The notes under the pieces were generated by a model. It was not told the DNA's origin and made no database searches. It worked only from the letters and a program-made list of their open reading frames with translations. Shown here piece by piece: positions 46,178-54,737 of a stretch of 64,000 nt of DNA (the stretch's first letter is position 1; each line of letters opens with the position of its first letter). Position numbers and translations under genes: made by a program. The stretch covers positions 186,001-250,000 of the forward strand of contig CAVYRS010000002.1 of assembly GCA_963770995.1 (NCBI GenBank), read 5' to 3'. This DNA comes from CAVSWN01 sp963770995. Lineage in GTDB: Bacteria > Acidobacteriota > Vicinamibacteria > Vicinamibacterales > CAVVIG01.

Positions 46178-47461
46178 TCATTCCTTTCGGAGCACGATGT
46201 TGTAGTTGTTCGTGCCGACGCCGCTACTCGAATTCCCGCTGCGAAATGTAAACCGACGCACAAGGTTCAGGACCCCGCGAATTTCGTCCCCTGACAGGAC
46301 ACCCGTGAAAGTGAAGTCGTCCTGGTTGTCGCCCGATCCGTCGATAAGAGGCCCGGTCTCCGTCAGGGTCACGACAAGGTTTTCCGGGGAGCCCGTCACG
46401 CGGCCAATTTGACCCGTACGGATCCCGCCGTCCTGACCGATGCTGATGCCCGTGCAGGTCCCTCCAGTGACGAAACGATCGCCATAGATGGCGGACGTGC
46501 CGCTGAGATTGCCCTCGGTCTCGTTGAGTCTGATTGTCATCCCGAGGTCGGGATATCTCTCGAGCCTCGTGCACCCAGGCCCGCCGGTCCTGCTGTTGAA
46601 CGTTAGCGTCAAATCAGCGGGGAATTGGCCCCTAAAAACCGTCGGGCCGAACAGGAATTTCTTGGCGACCACACCACCCGCCACAGCAGCCCCGCCCACG
46701 ACCGCGAGCATCGTCGTTGACATTCCACCGCCACCACCGCCGCCGCTCGCTCCACTGGTGGTGCCCGGGCTCGCACTCGACGCGGCCGCCGCCTCCGCCA
46801 CCGTCATCGCATTCGTCTGCGCGATGGTCACGGCTGCGGCGGTTTGCCCTTGAAACGTCGCGGTGGCGCCAATCTGCAGCGCGCCGCTTCCGCTCGGCGC
46901 CAGGCCGCCTGCAGCCGCGCGGCCCGCCGCATCCGTGGTGACCGTCAGTGTGCGCGCACCAGCGAATGTCGCGCGGCCCCTACGAATGGTGAAGTTCACC
47001 ACCGCGCCGGCCACCGGTTGATCGTTGCGATCGCGTACCTCGACGAGCGGTGCGACCACGGTCTTCTGCTGAATGACGTTGACGGCGCCTTCACCTTCGA
47101 GCACGACAATCTTCAGCGCGGGGCTGTTTGGTGATTGCGGCTTCGGCTCGGTGAGGTGCACCCTTACCGTGGCGAGTTCGCCAGTCTTGACCGTCACCAG
47201 TCGGCTGTTCTCGAGGTAGCCGAGACGGATGATGCGGACGCGATGCACGCCGACAACCGCGGCCACCGTCACGGGAGTGTCGCCGACTGATCGACCGTCC
47301 ACATACACTGACGCACCGGGTGGTTCGGACTCGATACGCAGCGACCCGGCTGTGGCATCACCGAGAACGGGCCGTACCGGAGCACTGGCGAGCGCGAGTA
47401 GGACGACGAGCAAGGAAAGACCGGGACCCACGGCCATTCGGCGCCGACGTTCAGAGTTCAT
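46178..47461 (-). CDS. PEGA-domain envelope protein with Ig-like domain and membrane helix
   Basis: An intact 427-residue protein. Signal peptide about 10-35 ('LSLLVVLLALASAPVRPVLG'), PEGA domain about 40-105 ('SLRIESEPPGASVYVDGRSV', 'YLENSRLVTVKTGELATV'), an Ig-like/bacterial Big-type domain about 115-220 ('VVAPLVEVRDRNDQPVAGAV'), a Ser/Gly linker, a helix ('AVVGGAAVAGGVVAKKFLFG', about 265-285) and a C-terminal beta domain ('FTGVLSGDEIRGVLNLVRRF'). The layout, including 'YLENSR', parallels the PEGA/PKD protein at 10.6-11.6 kb, so they are distant paralogues. It is sandwiched between the two copies of the lipoprotein/peptide module. Confidence 0.85.
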   Translation of the reverse strand: MNSERRRRMAVGPGLSLLVVLLALASAPVRPVLGDATAGSLRIESEPPGASVYVDGRSVGDTPVTVAAVVGVHRVRIIRLGYLENSRLVTVKTGELATVRVHLTEPKPQSPNSPALKIVVLEGEGAVNVIQQKTVVAPLVEVRDRNDQPVAGAVVNFTIRRGRATFAGARTLTVTTDAAGRAAAGGLAPSGSGALQIGATATFQGQTAAAVTIAQTNAMTVAEAAAASSASPGTTSGASGGGGGGGMSTTMLAVVGGAAVAGGVVAKKFLFGPTVFRGQFPADLTLTFNSRTGGPGCTRLERYPDLGMTIRLNETEGNLSGTSAIYGDRFVTGGTCTGISIGQDGGIRTGQIGRVTGSPENLVVTLTETGPLIDGSGDNQDDFTFTGVLSGDEIRGVLNLVRRFTFRSGNSSSGVGTNNYNIVLRKE

Positions 47462-47769
47462 GGCTGCCCCCTCACCTGTGTAAGGCCGAAAATTTCCGAG
47501 CGAACTGTCAGGCCTTCGGAAGTGTTTGTCCCTTGAGACGGCCGTGCAAAGCCAGCCACAAAAACATGGGAAAGTCAGCGACAGCGCTCGTGAGTTACGA
47601 GCACGGGAGCGCCCGCGAGCGGGAAGCCCTGGGGGAAATGGTCATCGAACATGTAAGAAATGTGAATTTTTCGCTGATCCGTCGCCCGCACGACACGACG
47701 CGCACGAACAGCGCAGGCGCGGACGGATGGAGAGAGTCCGATGAATGCCGACGAACTGGCGAAGAAGCT
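47462..47769. other. Intergenic stretch without a supported gene
   Basis: About 300 bases upstream of the PEGA gene. Frames on both strands are short and unlike known families. The PEGA gene promoter must be here. No repeat or hairpin stands out. Confidence 0.4.
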
Positions 47770-47930
47770 TTACGACAAGACGCCGACACCTGCCGCCGAG
47801 TAGCCGTGCCCGGGAGCCTGCCGAGAGCCTCGTCACCCGGCACGAAGATCGAGCCGAATTCAAGGATGGCCCAATGCTCGCCCTTTGGCACGTCCACGAG
47901 CGACCGCACGTAGATCGCGTTGTTGAACAT
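47770..47930 (-). pseudogene. 53-residue peptide family, copy B, one-base deletion
   Basis: From ATG 47930 the minus strand reads 'MFNNAIYVRSLVDVPKGEHW' and 'AILEFGSIFVPGDE', then leaves frame. Inserting one base at the GACGAG/GCTCTC point restores 'RSRQAPGHGYSAAGVGVLS' and a TAA at 47770-47772, again 53 residues. Both copies are 161 bases long and each lacks a single base, at different places. It lies 58 bases after the stop of the intact lipoprotein copy B on the same strand, as copy A does after its lipoprotein. Confidence 0.6.
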
Positions 47931-47988
47931 GGTCCGGTCCTACCTACACCGAGCTAATGCTCAGAAACACCGACGCCGATCTTCACTG

Positions 47989-48480
47989 TCATTGTTTGAG
48001 CATCGTGAACGCCAAGTTGTCGTCTTTGCAATCTTCATCGATGACGTACAGCAGGCCCTGAATCTTGTGCCCCTTCACGTCCGCGCCTCCACGCACGAAG
48101 TAGTTGCACGGAGACCCGGCCCCGTCGGACGTCAGCGCGAATTCGTACGGCCATGGCGTCGGCTGGCCGGGCCACACACCCGCCGGGAACCCGACCGTCG
48201 ACGGCGTTAAGAAGTAGACGTGCCCATCTGGATCATTGAAGGTGAGGCCCCCACCCGACGGTTGCAGGACCGTGTTGAACTGCGCCCGAATCACGCCCTT
48301 TCGCTCCGTCGTCTCCGCCACGACGTGGTACGGGCCGACGAGGTCCGAGGCTTTGACGGCTGAAGCCGACGGCGATACCGGAGAGACCAGTGAACCGGCC
48401 CGCTCTGCATCCGCTTGACACGCCGCGACGCCCATCACCGCGACGAGGAACACGACCACACGCGAGAGTGATTTCAACAT
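47989..48480 (-). CDS. Small lipoprotein, copy B, intact
   Basis: A 163-residue lipoprotein: 'MLKSLSRVVVFLVAVMGVAA' with lipobox 'GVAACQAD', a Ser/Pro linker ('AGSLVSPVSPSASAVKAS'), and a beta-rich mature domain ('GPYHVVAETTERKGVIRAQF', 'GGGLTFNDPDGHVYFLTPST', 'GSPCNYFVRGGADVKGHKIQ') ending 'DEDCKDDNLAFTMLKQ'. Four further cysteines in the mature part are conserved with copy A and may form disulphides. No named family is recognised. Together with the 53-residue peptide and its paralogous pair it forms a duplicated two-gene module. Confidence 0.82.
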   Translation of the reverse strand: MLKSLSRVVVFLVAVMGVAACQADAERAGSLVSPVSPSASAVKASDLVGPYHVVAETTERKGVIRAQFNTVLQPSGGGLTFNDPDGHVYFLTPSTVGFPAGVWPGQPTPWPYEFALTSDGAGSPCNYFVRGGADVKGHKIQGLLYVIDEDCKDDNLAFTMLKQ

Positions 48481-48833
48481 CTGACACCTCTTTTACTGTT
48501 TGTGGTGGCCATGCCGCCGCCGACGTTGAGGCCAACCTGCACCCGCAAGTCCGAGCAACATATGCGCCTATTGTTCAGTTTTGAAAATCAGCTGTACTGA
48601 GAGTGGCGCTGCCAAGAAGATCGACGACAAGCAGTCTTTTGTCGGCTGAGCTAGCCACGAGTACTGCCGACGACAGCGAAACGGATGTGCTTGGTGCATA
48701 GCTCTACCGTATCATTGTGCCCGCGCAACCCACCGGCAGCGGGTCTTCGTCAACAGGGAGGCAGCATGAGACATCGATACAACCTCGCCGTCGTCGTCGG
48801 AATCGTCGCAGTGCTCTACCCTGCTCGTCCCGA

Positions 48834-48873
48834 GACGATAGGAAACATTAGCGGACGATAAGGAACATTAGCG
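48834..48873 (+). repeat. Two tandem 20-bp repeats (GACGATA...CATTAGCG), related to the pair at 45173
   Basis: GACGATAGGAAACATTAGCG (48834-48853) is followed directly by GACGATAAGGAACATTAGCG (48854-48873), 18 of 20 positions alike. The period equals that of the pair at 45173-45212 and the cores agree at GACGATA and CATTA. It truncates a signal-peptide-like frame, as if an element inserted there. Confidence 0.6.
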
Positions 48874-48999
48874 CCGCACGGCGCTGATTATGGCGCAACG
48901 GAGACCGGAGTCAACAGGCATTGGCGCATCCGAGGCGACACGACGACGAGCGCACACACACGGGCATCGCGTTGAGGGGTCAGAACGTGGCATCGACAG

Positions 49000-49175
49000 C
49001 GGCGATCGTCCCACGCCAGGGTGGAGGGCTCGCGCTGGTTTCGTGGTGCGCGCGGCGGACGTGCGACCGGGACCTCGGTCGGCAACCCGAGGTGTCGCAG
49101 GATCCGCTCACGGTTCGGGCGCCTTCAATCAGGGCGATCAGCTGGAGCCGCCCGCCGCAGCGCCCTGAACAGATC
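49000..49175 (-). mobile_element. IS91-family transposase C-terminal relic
   Basis: The minus strand encodes 'CSGRCGGRLQLIALIEGART' and, after a one-base shift, 'ERILRHLGLPTEVPVARPPR'. This matches the conserved end of IS91-type transposases (CPRCGGRLRLIALIE...IxRILRHLGLP). The upstream catalytic part is not recognisable, so this is a fragment. IS91-type elements move by rolling-circle replication; the origin-like end cannot be located here. Identification is from memory of the family. Confidence 0.68.
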
Positions 49176-50167
49176 CGCCACCCCGGCCTCGTCCCGAGGG
49201 GGTCGCTCACGCCCCGGCTGCGTGTCCGTGAGTGTCGTGCGCGGCGGTCATGCACGCGTGAATGTTCTGGCCGTCGCGACGGCCGCGACCGTGACCGGTT
49301 TGGTGCTCGGTTGTCGGGAACGCTGGCAGCGACGCAGCGCGAGACGCACAGCGCTCTCGAACGAGCGCACGAACATGCGCGGCGACAGTAACATCAGATC
49401 GGCGCGAAACTGCACCTGCGCGGCGTCGCCGGATCCGTCGGTGGGTGCACGACCGAACAGCCGCTGCTGCGTCCTGAGTGCCGGCCGGCACTGCTGATCA
49501 CATCGATCGCCGAACCGCGGAGATTCGCACGTGCGACAGGCCGTTGCACGAATTCATGGCGCGGGAGCCCGAATCCACATTGACAACAGCAAGGCACCGG
49601 GTTACGTTGTCCGTCAGTTCTTTGCGGCCGGTCGGCCGCCCCTCCATGTTGCGCGACGTGGAGCACTTCTCCACCACGTCGCCCCAGGGCCCGGTGCACG
49701 AAGAGTTCCTTTTCAAGAACCGTGGCGTCCGTGCAGCCTTGGAGGCGTGCCAGTTTGGCCCTTCGAACTTGCCTGTCGTCGAAGGCGGTACGCGCGATGC
49801 TCGCGCAGCGGGCCGACGCGTGCGTGTCGCCGAAGCGCTGACCGCGCCACGTACGCAATCGCCGCGACGGTCCGGGGCCATCACGCCCGCGAGTGTGCGG
49901 CTCGCCTCGGTCCGGTCAAGGCTTTCCGCGCAGACTGTCGGTACGCTCCAACCCCTGGCGGGGCTGACGGCCTTGACCGGCCCTTCGGGCGAGCCGGAAT
50001 CTGGCTGTTGCGTGATGGCCCGCCGGCAACCGATCGTGGCGGGTGTGACTGCGGTCTCGAGCCGCACGAGTTCGACGCCGTCGTGGCGTTCGTACGGATT
50101 CTCTTGGAATGGGACGATCGTGCGCGCAGAATGAGTCGCCCGGACGCGCACGAGGGAGCAGCGGACG

Positions 50168-51662
50168 ATGACAGTGACGAACGGCTCGAACCGCGCCGTG
50201 CTGTATGCGCGGGTGTCGAGTAAAGACCAGGAGCGCGAGGGCTTCTCGATCCCGGCGCAGCTGAAGCTGCTGCGGCAATACGCGCACGAGCAGCACCTGA
50301 CGATCGTGCGCGAGTTCGTCGACGTCGAGACGGCGAAGCAGTCCGGCCGCGGCGGCTTCGGTGAGATGATCGCCGCCCTCAAGGCCGATCCGTCGTGCCG
50401 CACGATCCTCGTCGAGAAAACTGATCGCCTGTATCGCAACATCAAGGATTGGATGACGGTCGACGACCTCGACGTCACGATCCATTTCGTCAAGGAAAAC
50501 GCAATCGTCTCGAAAGACTCGCGCTCATCCGACAAGTTCCTGCACGGCATCAAGGTGCTGATGGCCAAGAACTACGTCGACAACCTGAGTGAGGAGGTCA
50601 AGAAAGGGCTGCTCGAAAAGGCCGAACAAGGACACTGGCCGTCGCGGGCACCGGTCGGCTACGTGGACAACCTGGCCACGCACCGGATCGAGATCGACAA
50701 CACCCGCGCTCAGCTGATCGCGAAGCTGTTCGAGTGGTACGCGACCGGCGAGTATTCGCTGAAGGCTCTGACCATCAAGGCACCACGGAGCCGGTCTCAC
50801 CCATCCGCGATCGGGCCGGCGCATGATGAAGGCCGAGATCCACCGCATCCTGCAGAACCCGATCTACACCGGCGACTTCCGGTGGCATGGGCGATTGTTC
50901 CACGGCTCGCATGAACCGTTGATTGCTCGCGACACGTTTGCCGCGGTTCAGGCCGTGCTCAATCGCAAGCCGCGCGCACGCTATCCGAAACAGCGCCACG
51001 CGTTCATGGGTCTGCTGACATGCGCAAGGTGTGGCTGCGCGATGACGGCGGAGCGCAAGAAAGGCAAGTACACGTACTACCGGTGCACCGCGTTTCACGG
51101 TCGCTGCGGCAACGCGTACATTCGCGAAGAGCAGCTGGCGCAGCTGCTCGGTGGCGTGGTCGACAAGATTCAACTTCCCGAGCGCGTCGCCACTGCAGTG
51201 ACCGCGCGCCTTCGCGCGAGCCAGGCGGAGCTTGAACAGGCTCGCGGCCGATCGTTGGCACGGCTCCTCGACCGTCGGCGGGCACTCCAGGCGAAGATCG
51301 ACCGCGGGTACGACGATTATGTCGAGGGCCGCATCAGCGATGCGCTGTGGGCGCAGAAGTCCGCGGAATGGGAATCCGAGCTGGCGACCGTGACCGCCGA
51401 ACTCAGCGCGATCGATCGGCCAGCGACGGCGTTCGTCGCAACGGGTGAAAGGATTATCGAACTCGTGAAACGGGCCGCAATTCTCTACAAAACCCAAGAT
51501 CTGGCCCAACAGCGGCGAGTGCTCGAACCGGTGCTATCGAACTGCACGTTCGATCGCGGAAGTGTCTGTCCTACTTACAGAAAGCCATTCGATCTGTTCG
51601 CTCGAAGCAACGAAACAGGAGATTGGCGGGGTCGCTGGGACGCGAACTCGTCAGCACGATAA
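50168..51662 (+). CDS. Large serine recombinase (resolvase/recombinase/zinc-ribbon), one frameshift
   Basis: A site-specific recombinase of about 498 residues. The resolvase domain opens 'RAVLYARVSSKDQEREGFSI' with the catalytic serine in 'RVSS' and has 'ILVEKTDRLYRNIKD'. The recombinase domain follows ('AKNYVDNLSEEVKKGLLEKA', 'HRILQNPIYTGDFRWHGRLF'), then a zinc beta-ribbon ('LLTCARCGCAMTAERKKGKY', 'CTAFHGRCGN') and a coiled-coil tail ('ARLRASQAELEQARG'). One base is missing or extra near 50.78 kb, where the frame passes from 'LKALTIKA' to 'GLTHPRSGRRMMKAEIHR'. Such enzymes integrate phages or mobile islands. No att sites or cargo boundaries were identified. Confidence 0.87.
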
Positions 51663-53347
51663 ACAACGGTGATTGTTCTTTGCGCCGAGGCTCTCGAGGT
51701 ACTTGATCGTCTCCGGCCACGGCTGCACGCGCTGCACCGGGCCATTCGCCATGTCCACCGTCGTCTGGCCCTCGCGGTTGACGGCCTTCACGTCCGCGCC
51801 CTTGCTGACCAGATACCGAATCATCTCGGTGTCGCCGCGCGAGGCCGCGTGGTGCACCGCGGTGTTGCCCTCGTGATCGCGTGCGTTGACGTCAGCGCCG
51901 AGTTCCTCGACGAGATATTTGACCGCCGCGAGCATCCCGCCTGGCGCATGACGATGGGAGTTGCCGGCGAAGCCTTCGCCGTAGCCGACGCCAGCCGCGG
52001 CGAGCAGCGGCGGGACGGCCGGACCGCCGGTCGGGATTGGCGGCAAGCCTGACACGTCGCGCGATTCGCGCCGGCCGGCATCGCCGATCTCCGGGCGCTC
52101 CGGCGGCTTGATCGTCGGGATCAGCGGATCGGCGCCGTACGAGACGCAGCAGCTTCATCGCATCGACGTCCGCGCCGTAAGCGGCGCGCCAGAACGGCGT
52201 CGCCCCGGCCTCGTCGACGCCGGACTGATCGAAGTTGTAGTTCGTGTACCAGACCTTGCTTGTGACGCGCTGATTGGGATCGGCACCGGCGTCGAGCAGC
52301 CGCTTCATCAAATCGAGGTAGCCGACTTTCTGGTTCAAGTGCGCGCGCGGCTGCGGATAGCCGGCTCGCGGCGCCCACATCAGGTTGATCGTCGCATAGA
52401 GCGGACCGACGCCGTTCTCGGCCACCAGGTTCGGGTTGGCGCCGCGCTCGAGCATGATGCCGGCGAGATCGAACTGTCCGTTCACAGTCGCTACGAGCAG
52501 CGCCGACGACAGATCGCCGCCCTTGCGCTGGTTCACGTCGACGCCCGCATCGAGGAGCGTTTTCGCGACGTCGATGTGCCCCTGGCGCGCTGCGTACAGG
52601 AGCGGCGTCATGCCGCCCTGCCACGCGACTTGTTCGTTGACCAGATGCTGGCGCTCGACGCCGGGAACCAGTGGACGCGCTGGCGCGGGCCGCCGTCTCG
52701 TCGTTTCGGGCTTCACCGCAAGGTTGCGGCCGTCGGGATTCTCGCCGTTGCGGCTCAACGCGTTGAGATCGGTCAGCTTCGTCGCCGCGTTCGGATCGGC
52801 GCCGCGCGCGAGGAGCAGCTTGACGGCATCGAGGCGGTCGGTCGCCGCGGCAAAGATCAGCGGCGTCTGGAGGCGGTCGTTTTCCTGTGCGTTGACCGCC
52901 GCTCCCTTGTCGAGGAGCGTCGTGATGGCGCCGATATCGCCCGCAGCGGCGGCAAACATCAGCGGCGTGGCGCCGGTGTTCGTCCTGGCGTCGACCGGTG
53001 CGCCGGCCGCGACGAGCGCCTTCGACGATCGGCGCCGATCCGCGCTCGGCCGCGAGGTGCAGCGGCGTGTAGGCGCCGAACTGCGTCGTCGCGCGCGGGT
53101 TCGCGCCTGCGGCGACCAGCGCCGTCACCAGATCCGCGTCGCCGTGGCGCGCGGCCCAGTGCAGCGCGGTGACGCCGTCGCCCTGCGGCGCGTTCACGTC
53201 GGCGCCCTGCTTGATCATCGCGAGCACGTCCGCACGATCGCCGCGCATCGCCGCGTCGGCGATGGAGGCCGGGCCGGCGGCGTCACCTGCCGTCGCCGCC
53301 GCGAACACGAGGGCAGCGCCGATCCACGCCGAGGATTGTCGAGACAT
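51651..53347 (-). pseudogene. Exported ankyrin-repeat protein with at least two frameshifts
   Basis: ATG 53347 starts a signal peptide ('MSRQSSAWIGAALVFAAATA') followed by ankyrin repeats ('DVLAMIKQGADVNAPQGDG', 'TALHWAARHGDADLVTALVA'). Near 53.02 kb the frame changes to 'GAITTLLDKGAAVNAQENDR' and 'LDAVKLLLARGADPNAATKL' through 'LDLMKRLLDAGADPNQR'. Near 52.13 kb it changes again to a C-terminal set ('GADVNARDHEGNTAVHHAAS', 'MIRYLVSKGADVKAVNREG'). The assembled protein would have about 565 residues and some ten repeats. It converges with the recombinase gene, overlapping it by 12 bases. It lies eight bases after the DUF1552 gene. Confidence 0.8.
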
Positions 53348-53354
53348 AGGTCAG

Positions 53355-54737
53355 CTACCCATTCAGATCGAAGGTTCCGGTGCTGTCGCCGAACGACTTC
53401 ATCTCCATCCCCAACATCTGCGCCATCGTGACGAACACGTTCGCCATCGGCGTGCCGTCCGGCGCCTTCAGGTGGAGCCCGCCCTTCAGCTGCCCGCCGG
53501 CCTTGCCGGCCAGGAACAGCGGACAGCGCTTGTGGTTGTGGACGATTCGGGTTGCCCATCGGCGAACCGTACATGAGCAGCGTGTTGTCGAGCAGATTGC
53601 CGTCGCCGTCGGGCGTCCGCTTCAGCCGCTCGAGGAAGTACGGCACCAGGCTCACGTGGTACTTGTTGATTTTCGCGAAGTCGAGAATCCGTTCCGGCCG
53701 CTCGGCGTGGTGCGAAGCGTTGTGGAATCCGGTCGTGACGCCGGTCTGCGGGAAGACGCGGCCCGACACGTCGCGCGACATCTTGAACGTGATCACGCGC
53801 GTCAGATCCGACGCGAGCGCCACCGCCTGCAGGTCGAACATCAGCTTGACGTGCTCGTCGAACGAATCGGGCACGCCCATCGGCGCGTTCGGCAGCTCGC
53901 GGTGCTCGCCGCTGCGGTTGAACGCCTCGATGTTCTGAATCCGCCGCTCGATCTCGCGCACGTCGTCGAGGTATTGCGAGAGCCGGGCACGGTCGCTGGC
54001 GCCAAGCTGCGTCTTCAGTCGATCGATCGACGACACGATCGTGTCGAGGATGCTCCGGTCCTCGCGCCGCCGCCGCGCACGTTCCTCCGGCGTGGCGCCG
54101 GCGCCGAACATCGTATCGAAGACCGCGCGCGGGTCGCGGAGCATCGGCAGCGGCTCGCTCGGCGACGCCCAGCTGATCGCGTCGGTGTAGGCGCACGAGT
54201 AGTTGTACTCGCAGCCGCCTGAATAGTCGGTCGTCTCGATCGCGAGCTGCATCGACGGAATCGCCGTGTCCTGACCGATTTCGCGCGCGCAGATCTGGTC
54301 GAACGACGTCCCGACGTACAGGTCCGATCCCATCGTCTGCTTGGGATGCGCCTGGGTGAGGAAGACGGAGCTGGCGCGGAAATGATCGCCGCCGATTTCC
54401 GGCGTCGTGAACGCCTCCGCCATGCGGACGTCGGTGTTGCTGACGATCGTCACGTAGTCGCGAAGCGGCTCGAGCGGCGCCAGCGACGTCGGCGACAGAT
54501 CGAACGTCCGTCCCGTAGCGGCCGGCGACCACAGGTTGTTCTGGAGCGCCGTAGGCGCAGCTGCCGGCGGCGCCGTGCACCATCTCGATCGGCGACGAAC
54601 CGTACCTGCCTTTTCGCCGCCGTTTGCGCCAGCGCCGTCGCTGCCGGCGTCATCGCGTCGAGGAACGGCAACGCGACGGTCACGCCCATCCCTTTCAGCA
54701 CGGTGCGACGGGAAAGATGGCGCTTGGTGATGATCAT
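53355..54737 (-). pseudogene. DUF1552 secreted protein, frameshifted
   Basis: ATG 54737 opens a twin-arginine-type signal 'MIITKRHLSRRTVLKGMGVT' then 'VALPFLDAM'. Later pieces, in changing frames, give the DUF1552 core: 'HFRASSVFLTQAHPKQTMGS', 'SFDQICAREIGQDTAIPSMQ', 'YSCAYTDAISWASPSEPLPM', 'RDVSGRVFPQTGVTTGFHNA', 'RTPDGDGNLLDNTLLMYGS', and the end 'GDSTGTFDLNG'. About three to four frame changes are needed (about 54.6, 54.5, 53.55 kb). DUF1552 proteins are exported, alkaline-phosphatase-like in some views, and regularly follow DUF1592 cytochromes, as here. Function unknown. Confidence 0.78.

Larger units (their letters stand above)
48481..50167. other. Accessory stretch of 1.7 kb with relics only
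   Basis: No intact gene is supported. It contains a short start-like frame at 48767 ('RHRYNLAVVVGIVAVLYPA', a signal peptide that runs into the tandem repeat and stops at 48869), the 20-bp tandem repeat pair, an IS91-type transposase end near 49.0-49.2 kb, and a + frame just before the recombinase ('HEFDAVVAFVRILLEWDDRA', about 50.06-50.13 kb) that looks helical and might be the end of a small partner protein. Other long frames lack family signals. Confidence 0.55.

Noticed and set aside
49498..50568. Open minus-strand frame of 356 codons overlapping the recombinase start
   Set aside because: The recombinase N-terminus is unmistakable on the + strand; the minus frame has no domain.
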